A stretch of DNA of 64,000 nt, from NCBI RefSeq assembly GCF_034670185.1, contig NZ_JAXMNY010000007.1:1-64000 (forward strand). Direction: 5' to 3'. The stretch is from Nisaea sp. GTDB lineage: Bacteria > Pseudomonadota > Alphaproteobacteria > Thalassobaculales > Thalassobaculaceae. The notes below the pieces were generated by a model, which had not been told where the DNA came from, did no database searches, and worked only from the letters and a program-made list of their open reading frames with translations. A program made the position numbers and the translations under genes. Shown here one piece after another: positions 24,610 to 32,476 of this stretch (position 1 is the first letter of the stretch; each line of letters opens with the position of its first letter).

Positions 24610-24794
24610 TGAGCGCACTCTTGCTGCCGGATGGTGTCGGACAAGCCGATCATAGAGGCTTCCAATCCGAAACATGATTCGAAATTAGAATCTCTTTCCA
24701 TTTTTTGATTTCACCGATGTACCCTGCGGGATGACAAAAACGGCGGGACCGCCTGCCCGGATACCGGAGTCGCGGCAATGAACGGAATTGAGCA
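24610..24794. promoter_or_regulatory. Divergent promoter region between flavoprotein and IclR genes
   Basis: This AT-rich gap contains an imperfect inverted repeat, GATTC (24676-24680) and GAATC (24688-24692), around GAAATTA. IclR regulators commonly bind such palindromes in divergent promoters, but with only 5-bp arms the match may be chance. Confidence 0.4.
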
Positions 24795-25643
24795 GTGAGC
24801 AGCGCCCTCGAACGCGGTCTCCGCATCCTCGAGCTGATGGTCGAGCATCCTGCAGGCCTGCCAGTAAGCCGGATCGCCGCCGCACTCGACATGCCGGTTT
24901 CCGGTGTGCATCGGCAGCTGAAAGAGCTGGCACGGCTCGGCTATGTCCGGCAGGCGCGTGAGCAGGGCGATTATCTGCTCAGCGTGAAGCTCTCTGCCCT
25001 CGGCCTCGGCTTTCTCGGCCGGTCCGGGGTGACGGACATAGCCCAGCCCATTCTCGACAGACTGGCGGCGGCAAGTACCGAACTGATCCGGCTCTCCGTC
25101 ATCGACGGGGACAGGCTGGTCTGGGTTGCCGTCGCGCAAGGCGCAACGGGCGGTCTGCGCTACGACCCCGGCCGCGAGCAGGGCGTCTCAGTGCATCTCG
25201 CCAGCACCGCAGGTGGCCAGGCCTGGCTTGCCAGCATGAGCGATGAAGAGGCCCTGGCGCTTGTCAGCCGGCAGGGCCTGAGACCAACCGAATTCGAGCC
25301 GGGTCCCGGCACCCCGACAAGCCTGACGGCATTGCTCGCCGCCCTGAACGAAGCCCGCGCGAACGGTTACGCCCTCACAGTCAACAGCTACATGATCGGC
25401 ATGGCGGCGATGGCGGTGCCGGTCCGGTTCGGAACCGCCGGCCCCGCCGTCGGTTGCCTGTCAATCGCTGGGCCATCGGTCCGGCTCGACAAGGCACGTG
25501 TCACCAGCCTGGCGCCAGTGCTGGCCGAGGCTGCCGCCGAGCTTTCGGCTGCGGCCGATGCCTCGCAATTCTTCAGCCGGCTGGGCCGGGATTATTCCGA
25601 GGCACCAGAGCACCCTCAGACAAAAACAGCGAGATCGCAATGA
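24795..25643 (+). CDS. IclR-family transcriptional regulator
   Basis: This 282-residue protein has an N-terminal winged helix (ALERGLRILELMVEHPAGLPVSRIAAALDMP) and the IclR effector domain. The latter is marked by STAGGQAWLASMSDEEALALV (usually STA.GKA.LA) and GMAAMAVPVRFGTAGPAVGCLSIAGPS. It starts with GTG at 24795. It overlaps the next gene by four bases (ATGA) and is divergent from the flavoprotein gene, so it likely controls both directions in response to a small organic acid. The C-terminal tail after residue 265 looks non-conserved. Confidence 0.9.
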   Translation: MSSALERGLRILELMVEHPAGLPVSRIAAALDMPVSGVHRQLKELARLGYVRQAREQGDYLLSVKLSALGLGFLGRSGVTDIAQPILDRLAAASTELIRLSVIDGDRLVWVAVAQGATGGLRYDPGREQGVSVHLASTAGGQAWLASMSDEEALALVSRQGLRPTEFEPGPGTPTSLTALLAALNEARANGYALTVNSYMIGMAAMAVPVRFGTAGPAVGCLSIAGPSVRLDKARVTSLAPVLAEAAAELSAAADASQFFSRLGRDYSEAPEHPQTKTARSQ

Positions 25644-26446
25644 CACGCGCCTATTCCCTCGGCTACCTGACCGGCAATGGCGTCGACCCTGTATCCGCCG
25701 TCGGCATCGCCGCCGAGCATGGCTACGATATGGTGAGCTTCCGCCTGCTACCGGCCGGCCCCGGCGACAGCCTCTCCCGGCTGCTTACGGACGACGCCCT
25801 GCTGCGCGAGGTGAAGGCAGCGCTGCGCGATACCGGGATCACCATGGCCGACGCGGAGATGATCCGCCTGAATGCAGACACCGCGCTCGATACCTTCACG
25901 CCGTTTCTCGACCGGATTACCGAACTCGGCGCCCGTCATGTCCTGGTCGCGGTCGATGATCCTGATCCCGTCCGAAGTCAGGAGTGCTATACGGCCCTCT
26001 GCGTCCGGCTCGGCACCTATAACCTGACGGCGGATCTCGAATTCATGCCCTGGACCGGGGTGAAGGATCTGGCGCATGCAAGACGCATGGTCGAGGCCGC
26101 CGCTCATCCAGCCGCCGCCGTGCTGTTCGACAGCCTGCATTTCGACCGCAGCAGCTCGACCCTGGAAGAGTTCGCCGCCCTGCCGCCAGGCCTGATGAAC
26201 TATGTGCAGATCTGCGACGGACCGGTGCCTTATGACCCGTCAGACGCGGAACTGATCCGGGTCGCCCGGACAGCGCGGCTGATCCCCGGAGAAGGCGGCA
26301 TCGACCTCACATCCATCGCCGCCCTGATCCCGAAGGACATGACGGTCAGCGTCGAGGTTCCAAACCACGCTCTTGCCGAAACCATCGGTGCCTCAGAGGT
26401 CGCCCGGCGGGCGCTGCAGGCAACGAAGGAACTACTCGGCGACTGA
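25640..26446 (+). CDS. Sugar-phosphate isomerase/epimerase-like TIM barrel protein
   Basis: This 268-residue protein belongs to the AP-endonuclease-2/xylose-isomerase-like barrel family. It opens YSLGYLTGNGVDPVSAVGIAA, with metal-ligand-type residues in ADAEMIRLN, ADLEFMPW, VLFDSLHFDRS, YVQICDGP and a late IPGEGGIDL. The last (GEG) is the usual metal-binding Glu loop of such isomerases. The ATG at 25640 overlaps the IclR stop; longer open sequence upstream is antisense to nothing but lies inside the IclR gene in another frame. It could be an isomerase, dehydratase or aldolase acting on a catabolic intermediate. The reaction is not assignable. Confidence 0.8.
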   Translation: MTRAYSLGYLTGNGVDPVSAVGIAAEHGYDMVSFRLLPAGPGDSLSRLLTDDALLREVKAALRDTGITMADAEMIRLNADTALDTFTPFLDRITELGARHVLVAVDDPDPVRSQECYTALCVRLGTYNLTADLEFMPWTGVKDLAHARRMVEAAAHPAAAVLFDSLHFDRSSSTLEEFAALPPGLMNYVQICDGPVPYDPSDAELIRVARTARLIPGEGGIDLTSIAALIPKDMTVSVEVPNHALAETIGASEVARRALQATKELLGD

Positions 26447-26493
26447 AGGCCACAGCGAACAAAGAAAACAACAAACCAAAGGAGTGAAACAAC

Positions 26494-27204
26494 ATGGCTT
26501 TGACCGGCAACGCTTTTCTGGCGCTTTGGCACGATATCGACCCGCCATCCCAGACCGAATACATGGAGTGGCATACCCGCGAGCATATGCCCGAGCGGCT
26601 GTCGATTCCCGGTTTCACCATCGGCAAGCGGCTGATCAATCACAGCGTCCCGCGCTACCGCTACGGCACGGTTTATGGCGGCGAGACTATCGAAGTCTTC
26701 CGTTCGCCCGCCTATCTCGAACGGCTGAACAACCCGACTGACTGGTCCAACAAGGTGCAGCCCACCTTCCGCAACTTCTTGCGTGTAGCCTGCGATCGGA
26801 TCGCTTCGGCCGGCGTCGGTGAAGGCGGCGCCATGGCCACCATCCGGCTCGATTTCTCGGACGGGGCCGGACCGGACACGGTGCGGTCAAACGCACAGTC
26901 TCTCGCCGACACCCTGCTTGAGGTCACCGGTGCCTGCGGCGTCCATATCGGCCTCGCCCGGACGGAAGTCTCCGGCGTGAAGACCAAGGAAACCGAGCTT
27001 CGGCCCGGCATGGCGGAAAAGGAATTCGACGTGGTCGTCCTGATCGAGGGCAGCGGAGCGCCCGAGCTTGAAGCCTCAATACCCGAGATGCTGGCCGTCA
27101 TCGCGGCGAGCGACATCGGAGCAACCAACCCGCAGACCATCGTCTACAACCTCGCCTATCAGCTCACCTCTGCGGATATGGCCGGCGCGGGAGCGGCACA
27201 ATGA
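26494..27204 (+). CDS. Dimeric alpha/beta-barrel protein, EthD-like (unknown function)
   Basis: This 236-residue protein has an N-terminal ferredoxin-like barrel half marked by LALWHDIDP, then YMEWHTREHMPERLSIPGF. Such Trp/His/Glu-His-Met motifs occur in EthD and related small ligand-binding or isomerase-like proteins. A second, similar half (after about residue 110, MATIRLDFSDG) suggests a pseudo-dimer formed by internal duplication. A GGAG sits nine bases before the ATG. It is followed by a four-base overlap with the epimerase gene. The function is unknown; a role in handling a cyclic intermediate is possible but speculative. Confidence 0.7.
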   Translation: MALTGNAFLALWHDIDPPSQTEYMEWHTREHMPERLSIPGFTIGKRLINHSVPRYRYGTVYGGETIEVFRSPAYLERLNNPTDWSNKVQPTFRNFLRVACDRIASAGVGEGGAMATIRLDFSDGAGPDTVRSNAQSLADTLLEVTGACGVHIGLARTEVSGVKTKETELRPGMAEKEFDVVVLIEGSGAPELEASIPEMLAVIAASDIGATNPQTIVYNLAYQLTSADMAGAGAAQ

Positions 27205-28100
27205 AGGTCCTGATCACCGGCGGCGGCGGCTTTCTCGGCGCCTGGCTCATCAAGCGGCTGAATGCGCGCGGCATCGAGGTCCGGGTGTTCGACCGAAAGG
27301 AAGACCGCTCCATCCTCAGGGAAATCATCGGCAACGCCGCGGGCGATGTCGACTGGGTGACCGGTGACATCGGCGACACGGACCGGGTCCGGGACGCGGC
27401 GCGGGGCTGTGACTTCGCAGTTCACCTCGCCGCCCTGCTGACCCCGGATTGCGCCGCTAATCCGGTGCTCGGCGCGCAGGTGAACCTGATCGGCACACTC
27501 AACGTCTTCGAGGCAGCGAAAGCGGAAGGCATGCGCGGCATCGCCTATGCCAGCAGCGCCTCCGCACTGGCGCCGGATGACGCAGCGGATCTAAGCCCGG
27601 TCACCCATTACGGTGCCTACAAGCTTGCTTGCGAAGGCTGTGCCCGGGCCTACTGGATCGAGTCCGGCATTTCCAGCATCGGTTTCCGCCCGGCCATCGT
27701 CTACGGCCCGGCCCGGGAAACAGGCATCTCCGCCGGTCCTTCGGTGGCCTGCCGCGAGGCAGTGGCGGGACGGCCCTACACGATCGGCTATTCCGGCGCG
27801 GCGGATCTGATCTTCGTGGACGATGTGGCGGCGCTCTGCGAAGCGGCGGCCCTGAAGCCTTTCGAGGGCGCCCATGTCATCACTCTGTCCGGCGAGATGG
27901 TGGATGTCAGCGCCATCGCCGAGGCCATCCAGGATCAGGTGCCGGGCGCCCGGATCAACTGGGACGGCCCTCTCCTGCCGATCCCGGCGCACATGGAGCG
28001 GACCCCGACCGAGGATCTGCTGGGGCCATTGCCACGCACACCCCTGAAGGACGGCATCGCGCAGACCATCGCGCACTACCGTCCCGGCCGGAACGCGTGA
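27201..28100 (+). CDS. NAD(P)-dependent epimerase/dehydratase (extended SDR)
   Basis: This 299-residue extended SDR has KVLITGGGGFLGAWLIKRL at the N-terminus, GDIGDTDRV, VHLAALLTP, and the catalytic YGAYKLACE near residue 136. The substrate-binding segment FRPAIVYGPARE follows. Such proteins act on nucleotide sugars or as alcohol dehydrogenases on many carbonyl compounds. In this module a 3-oxo/hydroxy conversion of a catabolic intermediate is equally plausible. It shares ATGA with the preceding gene and is followed almost immediately by the SnoaL-like gene. Confidence 0.87.
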   Translation: MKVLITGGGGFLGAWLIKRLNARGIEVRVFDRKEDRSILREIIGNAAGDVDWVTGDIGDTDRVRDAARGCDFAVHLAALLTPDCAANPVLGAQVNLIGTLNVFEAAKAEGMRGIAYASSASALAPDDAADLSPVTHYGAYKLACEGCARAYWIESGISSIGFRPAIVYGPARETGISAGPSVACREAVAGRPYTIGYSGAADLIFVDDVAALCEAAALKPFEGAHVITLSGEMVDVSAIAEAIQDQVPGARINWDGPLLPIPAHMERTPTEDLLGPLPRTPLKDGIAQTIAHYRPGRNA

Positions 28101-28105
28101 GCACC

Positions 28106-28492
28106 ATGACGCGCGACGCGCTGATTGCCCTGGTTCAGAGCTACTTTTCCGGCGTGGACGGAGAGGACCTGGACCAGGTGCTTGCGACCCTGACGGAGGA
28201 CTGCCGCTTTTCCGTCGAAACCCACGGTGTCGCGCTCAACGGTCATGCCGAAATCGGCGGGATGATGACGCAGCTATGGAGCCGTCACAAAGCCGTTCTT
28301 CATGACAACTTCCAATTTGTCTGTGACCCGGAGAACGGTGCGATCGCGGCACGTTTCCGGGTCGTCAACACGCTGCATGACGGCACACAGGTCCATAAAT
28401 CGAACTGCAACTTCTTCACTCTAAAGAACGGAAAGTTCGATACGGTCGCCGTCTACATGGCCGGCGAGAACACCCTGGAGCGCAAGCCCTAG
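28106..28492 (+). CDS. SnoaL-like / nuclear transport factor 2 fold protein
   Basis: This 128-residue cone-fold protein has the pattern of SnoaL-like polyketide cyclase and ketosteroid-isomerase relatives: LIALVQSYFSGVDGEDLDQVLATLTEDCRFSV at the start, and ENGAIAARFRVVNTLHDGTQVHKSNCNFFTL in the middle. The ATG at 28106 is chosen; a GTG at 28097 would overlap the preceding stop by four bases. It ends with a CTAG overlap against the converging flavin reductase-like gene. It may isomerise or dehydrate a small substrate of this catabolic module. Family fold is reasonably sure, activity unknown. Confidence 0.82.
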   Translation: MTRDALIALVQSYFSGVDGEDLDQVLATLTEDCRFSVETHGVALNGHAEIGGMMTQLWSRHKAVLHDNFQFVCDPENGAIAARFRVVNTLHDGTQVHKSNCNFFTLKNGKFDTVAVYMAGENTLERKP

Positions 28493-29103
28493 CGGCCGTC
28501 CGGGCGCTTCATCTCGAAGGTATCCCGGCTGGTCGCATAGAGGTTCGCGCCCAGCCGTCCGATGGTGTCCAGTCCGATATGGTCGATATGGAGCTTCTCC
28601 TCGTCGAGCACCAGCGCGTCACGGACGGAGATGCTCCGCACCTCACCGACAACGATCTCGCGCCGGTTGCCCAACTCAAGCGTCGTGTGCCGTGTGCATT
28701 CCAGAGCGACTGGCGCCTCGGCAACGCGAGGCGGCCTGATGGTCTCCGACGGCTCCACCGTGAAGCCCGCGAGCGGAATTTCGGACTCGCCATGCGGCAA
28801 GGGTGTCGAGCAGGCGTTCATCTTCTCCGCCATGGCCCGGTCGACGATATTCACCACGAACTCGCGGCTATCCCGGATGTTCCGCGAGGTGTCCTTCGGG
28901 GAGCCGTCAGGCCGCGCTTCCAGTCCGAGAACGACCATGCAGGGATCGAAGGCGATGGCATTGAAGAAAGAGAACGGCGCGGCGTTCACGATCCCGGCCT
29001 CGTCAATCGTCGTCACCAGGGCGATAGGCCGCGGGGTCACCACATTGCGCAGCAGCTTGTAGGCATCCGTCGCCGACAGATCGGCCAGATTGAAGGTCTT
29101 CAT
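28489..29103 (-). CDS. Flavin reductase-like / FMN-binding split-barrel protein
   Basis: This 204-residue protein matches the flavin reductase-like domain: YKLLRNVVTPRPIALVTTIDEAG, NAAPFSFFNAIAFDPCMVVLG, and KDTSRNIRDSREFVVNIV. Members are FMN-binding reductases of two-component monooxygenases or NADH:flavin oxidoreductases. No partner monooxygenase is encoded nearby, so its electron acceptor is unclear. The ATG follows the PuuE-like stop with no gap (TAAATG), so the two genes are co-transcribed leftwards. It converges on the SnoaL-like gene with four bases of overlap. Confidence 0.87.
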   Translation of the reverse strand: MKTFNLADLSATDAYKLLRNVVTPRPIALVTTIDEAGIVNAAPFSFFNAIAFDPCMVVLGLEARPDGSPKDTSRNIRDSREFVVNIVDRAMAEKMNACSTPLPHGESEIPLAGFTVEPSETIRPPRVAEAPVALECTRHTTLELGNRREIVVGEVRSISVRDALVLDEEKLHIDHIGLDTIGRLGANLYATSRDTFEMKRPDGR

Positions 29104-30030
29104 TTACGGGTTCCGTTTCTTGGCAGGAGAATGGTGGGCAATCCAGTGTCGCGCGATATCGACCCGGCGCGTGACCCAGACATCACTGTGCGACAGCACA
29201 TGGTCCAGAAACCGGGCCAGCGCCCGCGCCCGTCCCGGGCGGCCGACCAGGCGCGTATGCAGGCCGACTGACAACATCTTCGGGGCGTCCGCCCCTTCTT
29301 CGTACAACTGGTCGAAACTGTCTTTCAGATGATTGAAGAAGTCATGGCCGGACCCGTAGGACGCCGGCGCACCAAACTTCACGTCATTGGTGTCGAGCGT
29401 GTAGGGGACGACCAGATGATCCCTGCCCGCGACGGTCTCCCAGTACGGCAGGTCATCGGAATAGGAATCCGAATCATAGAGAAAACCGCCCTCCTCCACC
29501 AGGAGGCGCCTTGTATTGTCACTCGGAGCGTAGCGGCAATACCAGCCGTAGGGCCGGTCCCCCGTCAGGCGGCGGATACTCTCGATCGCCTTTTCGATAT
29601 GCTCGCGCTCGGTCGCCTCGTCCAGCTCATAGTGGTTGATCCAGCGCCAGCCATGACCGGCAATGTCGTACCCGGCCTCGGCGAAGGCCTCCGTCAAGGC
29701 CGGCGCCCTTTCCAGTGCCAGGGCACAGCCGAACACCGTCATCGGAATGCCGCGCTCCCGGAACAGGCGCAGGACGCGCCAGGCTCCAGCCCGCGGGCCG
29801 TAATCGTAGAGGCTCTCCAACCCGAGATCGCGCTTTCCAGCCGGATGCCGCCCCCCGACGACCTCGGACAGGCCGCCTTCGTTGCGCGCATCGCCATGCA
29901 GGACATTCGTCTCCGACCCCTCCTCGATATTGAGGACGAAATTGACCGCAATCCGCGCCTTGCCCGGCCATTTCGGATCAGGAGTCTTGCCCGCGTAGCC
30001 GTTCAGGTCGCGGGGATACTGGTCGGACAT
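29104..30030 (-). CDS. Polysaccharide deacetylase-fold hydrolase (PuuE allantoinase-like)
   Basis: This 308-residue NodB-fold protein matches the PuuE-type subfamily: MSDQYPRDLNGYAGKTPDPKW at the N-terminus, KARIAVNFVLNIEEGSE, the His motif AGHGWRWINHYELDE, and GWYCRYAPSDNTRRLL. PuuE-type enzymes hydrolyse allantoin without metal; other members act on other cyclic amides. The neighbouring flavin reductase-like gene does not suggest purine catabolism, so another cyclic amide or imide substrate is possible. A GAGG precedes the ATG. It is the upstream gene of a two-gene minus-strand operon. Confidence 0.83.
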   Translation of the reverse strand: MSDQYPRDLNGYAGKTPDPKWPGKARIAVNFVLNIEEGSETNVLHGDARNEGGLSEVVGGRHPAGKRDLGLESLYDYGPRAGAWRVLRLFRERGIPMTVFGCALALERAPALTEAFAEAGYDIAGHGWRWINHYELDEATEREHIEKAIESIRRLTGDRPYGWYCRYAPSDNTRRLLVEEGGFLYDSDSYSDDLPYWETVAGRDHLVVPYTLDTNDVKFGAPASYGSGHDFFNHLKDSFDQLYEEGADAPKMLSVGLHTRLVGRPGRARALARFLDHVLSHSDVWVTRRVDIARHWIAHHSPAKKRNP

Positions 30031-30185
30031 TTTTTACCTCGTTCGCATTACAGCGGGGAGAAGGAGACAGGACACATTCGCGAGCGGGCCATTGCCCGTT
30101 GGAGATGATCACGATGAATTGAGTATCGCAACGCCGCAAGGGCAACCCGGTCGCCCTCGGCAAAGGACGCTGTTGGCCCCGGCAG

Positions 30186-30218
30186 AAAAAGAGGAGGCAC
30201 CCTTTCGAGTGCCTCCTC
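30186..30218 (-). terminator. Intrinsic terminator of the symporter operon
   Basis: GAGGAGGCAC (30191-30200) and GTGCCTCCTC (30209-30218) form a 10-bp stem with an eight-base loop. On the minus strand it is followed by a T-run (30186-30190). It lies 35 bases after the AGCS symporter stop. Confidence 0.88.
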
Positions 30219-30252
30219 CAATCTCAAGCAGATCAGACGTTGTGAACGCCGT

Positions 30253-31800
30253 CTATTTCTTGAACTTCTTGATCTCGCCCGACTTCAGACGCTCGACATA
30301 GGACGTCATCTCGTTCTTCACGACGCCCATCAGGAAGTAGAGGCCGATGATGTTGACCACCGCCATGGCGAAGATCGCCGCGTCGGAGAAGTCGATCACC
30401 GGGCCGAGATTCGCGGCCGCACCGATCACCACGAAAACGCAGAAGATCAGCTTGAACACGAGCTCCGCCGTCTTCCCTTCGCCGAACAGATAGGTCCAGC
30501 TTTTCAACCCGTAATAGGACCAGGAAATCATGGTCGAGAACGCGAACAGGATGACCGCGATTGCCAGAACATACGGGAACCAGCTCACCGCAGAGCCGAA
30601 GGCGGCGGACGTCAGGGCAACGCCCGTATTTCCGTCCACCGTCGCGATGTGGTTGCCGTTGAGCATGTAGTTCCCCGTTGCCGGGTCAGAGATCAGCTGG
30701 CCGGAGATCGTGATCACCAGGGCCGTCATCGTGCAGATCACCACCGTATCGATGAACGGCTCCAGCAGAGAGACGAAGCCTTCCGTGATCGGCTCTTTCG
30801 TGCGCACCGCGGAGTGCGCGATAGCGGCCGAGCCGACGCCGGCCTCGTTCGAGAAAGCGGCGCGCTTGAAGCCCTGGATCAGGGCCCCGACAAAGCCGCC
30901 GGCAATCCCGAGACCGGTAAAGGCACCTTCGAAGATCTGGCCAAATGCCCAACCGATATTCTCGTAATTCACCACGAGGATGATGACCGCTGCAGTGACG
31001 TAGAGAATGCCCATGAACGGCACGATTTTCTCGGTCACACGGGCGATCGACTTCACGCCGCCGACGATGACGGCGAAGACAACTGCCGCGAAAACCAGCC
31101 CTGTGATCCAGCCCGGATAGTCACCGAGAATGCCGGAGATCTGGGCGTGTGCCTGATTGGCCTGGAACATGTTCCCGCCGCCCAAGGCACCGAGGATACA
31201 GAAGATAGCGAACAGAACCGCCAGGATCTTGCCGCCGGGAAGCCCCTTCTCGGCAAAGCCCTTGGAGATGTAATACATCGGGCCGCCGGAGACGGTGCCG
31301 TCAGCATACTCGTTCCGGTATTTCACGCCGAGCGTACATTCGGTGAACTTGGAAGCCATGCCCATCAGGCCGGCCAGGATCATCCAGAAGGTCGCTCCCG
31401 GACCGCCGATCCCGACGGCAACGGCAACACCGGCGATATTCCCGAGACCGACGGTTCCGGAAAGTGCGGTCGCGAGTGCCTGGAAGTGGCTGACCTCACC
31501 GGCATCGTTCGGATCCGCATAATCGCCCTTCACCAGTTCGATCGAGTGCTTGAAAAAACGGAACTGCACGAAGCCGAAATAGAGGGTGAAAATCGTCGCG
31601 GCGATTACCAGCCACATCACGATCCAGGGAAAGCTGGTCCCCGGGATTGGAGCAAAGATGAGGCTGACAAACGGGCCCGTGATTGTTGCAAAGATGGCAT
31701 TCACCTTTGCATCCAGGCTTTCCGCTTCCTGCGCGAGAGCCGGGGGGCTGATCACCCCCATGAGCAATGCGAACATTGCCCCCAGATTGAATTTTTTCAT
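30253..31800 (-). CDS. Sodium:alanine symporter family protein (AGCS)
   Basis: This 515-residue secondary transporter moves Ala, Gly or similar amino acids with Na+ across the inner membrane. A hydrophobic leader (MKKFNLGAMFALLMGV) precedes about 10-11 helices. AGCS hallmarks include ALSGTVGLGNIAGVAVAVGIGGPGA with the conserved GTVGxGNI signature, and FSNEAGVGSAAIAHSA in the middle. The ATG at 31800 has GGGGG upstream; an earlier frame extension lacks support. It lies ten bases downstream of the universal stress protein gene and ends at a strong terminator. Confidence 0.93.
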   Translation of the reverse strand: MKKFNLGAMFALLMGVISPPALAQEAESLDAKVNAIFATITGPFVSLIFAPIPGTSFPWIVMWLVIAATIFTLYFGFVQFRFFKHSIELVKGDYADPNDAGEVSHFQALATALSGTVGLGNIAGVAVAVGIGGPGATFWMILAGLMGMASKFTECTLGVKYRNEYADGTVSGGPMYYISKGFAEKGLPGGKILAVLFAIFCILGALGGGNMFQANQAHAQISGILGDYPGWITGLVFAAVVFAVIVGGVKSIARVTEKIVPFMGILYVTAAVIILVVNYENIGWAFGQIFEGAFTGLGIAGGFVGALIQGFKRAAFSNEAGVGSAAIAHSAVRTKEPITEGFVSLLEPFIDTVVICTMTALVITISGQLISDPATGNYMLNGNHIATVDGNTGVALTSAAFGSAVSWFPYVLAIAVILFAFSTMISWSYYGLKSWTYLFGEGKTAELVFKLIFCVFVVIGAAANLGPVIDFSDAAIFAMAVVNIIGLYFLMGVVKNEMTSYVERLKSGEIKKFKK

Positions 31801-31810
31801 TATCGCCCCC

Positions 31811-32242
31811 CTAAGCAACGACCGTGACAGGTACGTCGGCATGCATGACCAGATTCGCGGTAGCGCTGCCGAAGATCCGGCTCGCGATTCCCCCTTCCGA
31901 GGCCCGTCCCACGATGATCTGATCCGCTTTCTCCTCCCCCGCGACAGCGTTCAATGTATCGGCGACGTTGCCATGCCGGACCATGCCGCGCGCGTTCATG
32001 CCCGCCTTTTTCAGGGCATCAACCGCCGGAACGACAACCCGTTCCGTCGCCAGGGCGATCTCTTCCTCGCGCCGTTTATGGCGCTCGGCATTTTCTTCAG
32101 GTGTCTGAAAGGAGAAAGGCGACCATTCGATCACATAAACAACGAGAAGCTCGCAGTTTCCCATGACCGAGGCCAGGTTCTGCGCGAACTTCAGTGCGCG
32201 CTCGCCGGAACCGTGGCCATCCAGCCCGATAATCAACTTCAT
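31811..32242 (-). CDS. Universal stress protein (UspA family)
   Basis: This 143-residue single-domain protein has the UspA nucleotide-binding fold. IIGLDGHGSGERALKFAQNLA opens it, and the glycine motif DQIIVGRASEGGIASRIFGSATANLVMHA, similar to the usual GxRGxGxxxxxxxGSxxxxxxxxA, is near its end. Such proteins bind ATP or AMP and often sit with transporters whose activity they modulate. The short gap to the symporter gene indicates one operon. No second Usp domain is present. Confidence 0.92.
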   Translation of the reverse strand: MKLIIGLDGHGSGERALKFAQNLASVMGNCELLVVYVIEWSPFSFQTPEENAERHKRREEEIALATERVVVPAVDALKKAGMNARGMVRHGNVADTLNAVAGEEKADQIIVGRASEGGIASRIFGSATANLVMHADVPVTVVA

Positions 32243-32395
32243 ACTGATACCCCCTACTCATATTCCGACGAGATAATCTCCCATCGGTTGTTGCGATCAG
32301 CTTAGGTCAAGCCATGAAAGGGGTCTATCGCCAATGCGACGCCCTTATTTCGGCGAAAAAAGAAGCAAAAATAGAGAAAATCGGAGCTTTCGGGC

Positions 32396-32432
32396 CCGTT
32401 CAACGCAGCCGAAGAACGGCAGCGCTGAACGG
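32396..32432 (-). terminator. Imperfect hairpin downstream of fumC
   Basis: CCGTTCAACGC and GCGCTGAACGG form an imperfect stem (one bulge) over 32396-32432, 45 bases after the fumC stop on the minus strand. A T-rich stretch follows about 25 bases later. Probably an inefficient terminator. Confidence 0.45.
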
Positions 32433-32476
32433 ATAAAAGACACGCCAAGCGTGCTGCCGAGCGGGATCAGCCCCGT

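Noticed and set aside
24676..24692. IclR operator candidate with GATTC/GAATC arms
   Set aside because: The 5-bp arms are short for an IclR site, so it is kept only as a weak note in the intergenic feature.
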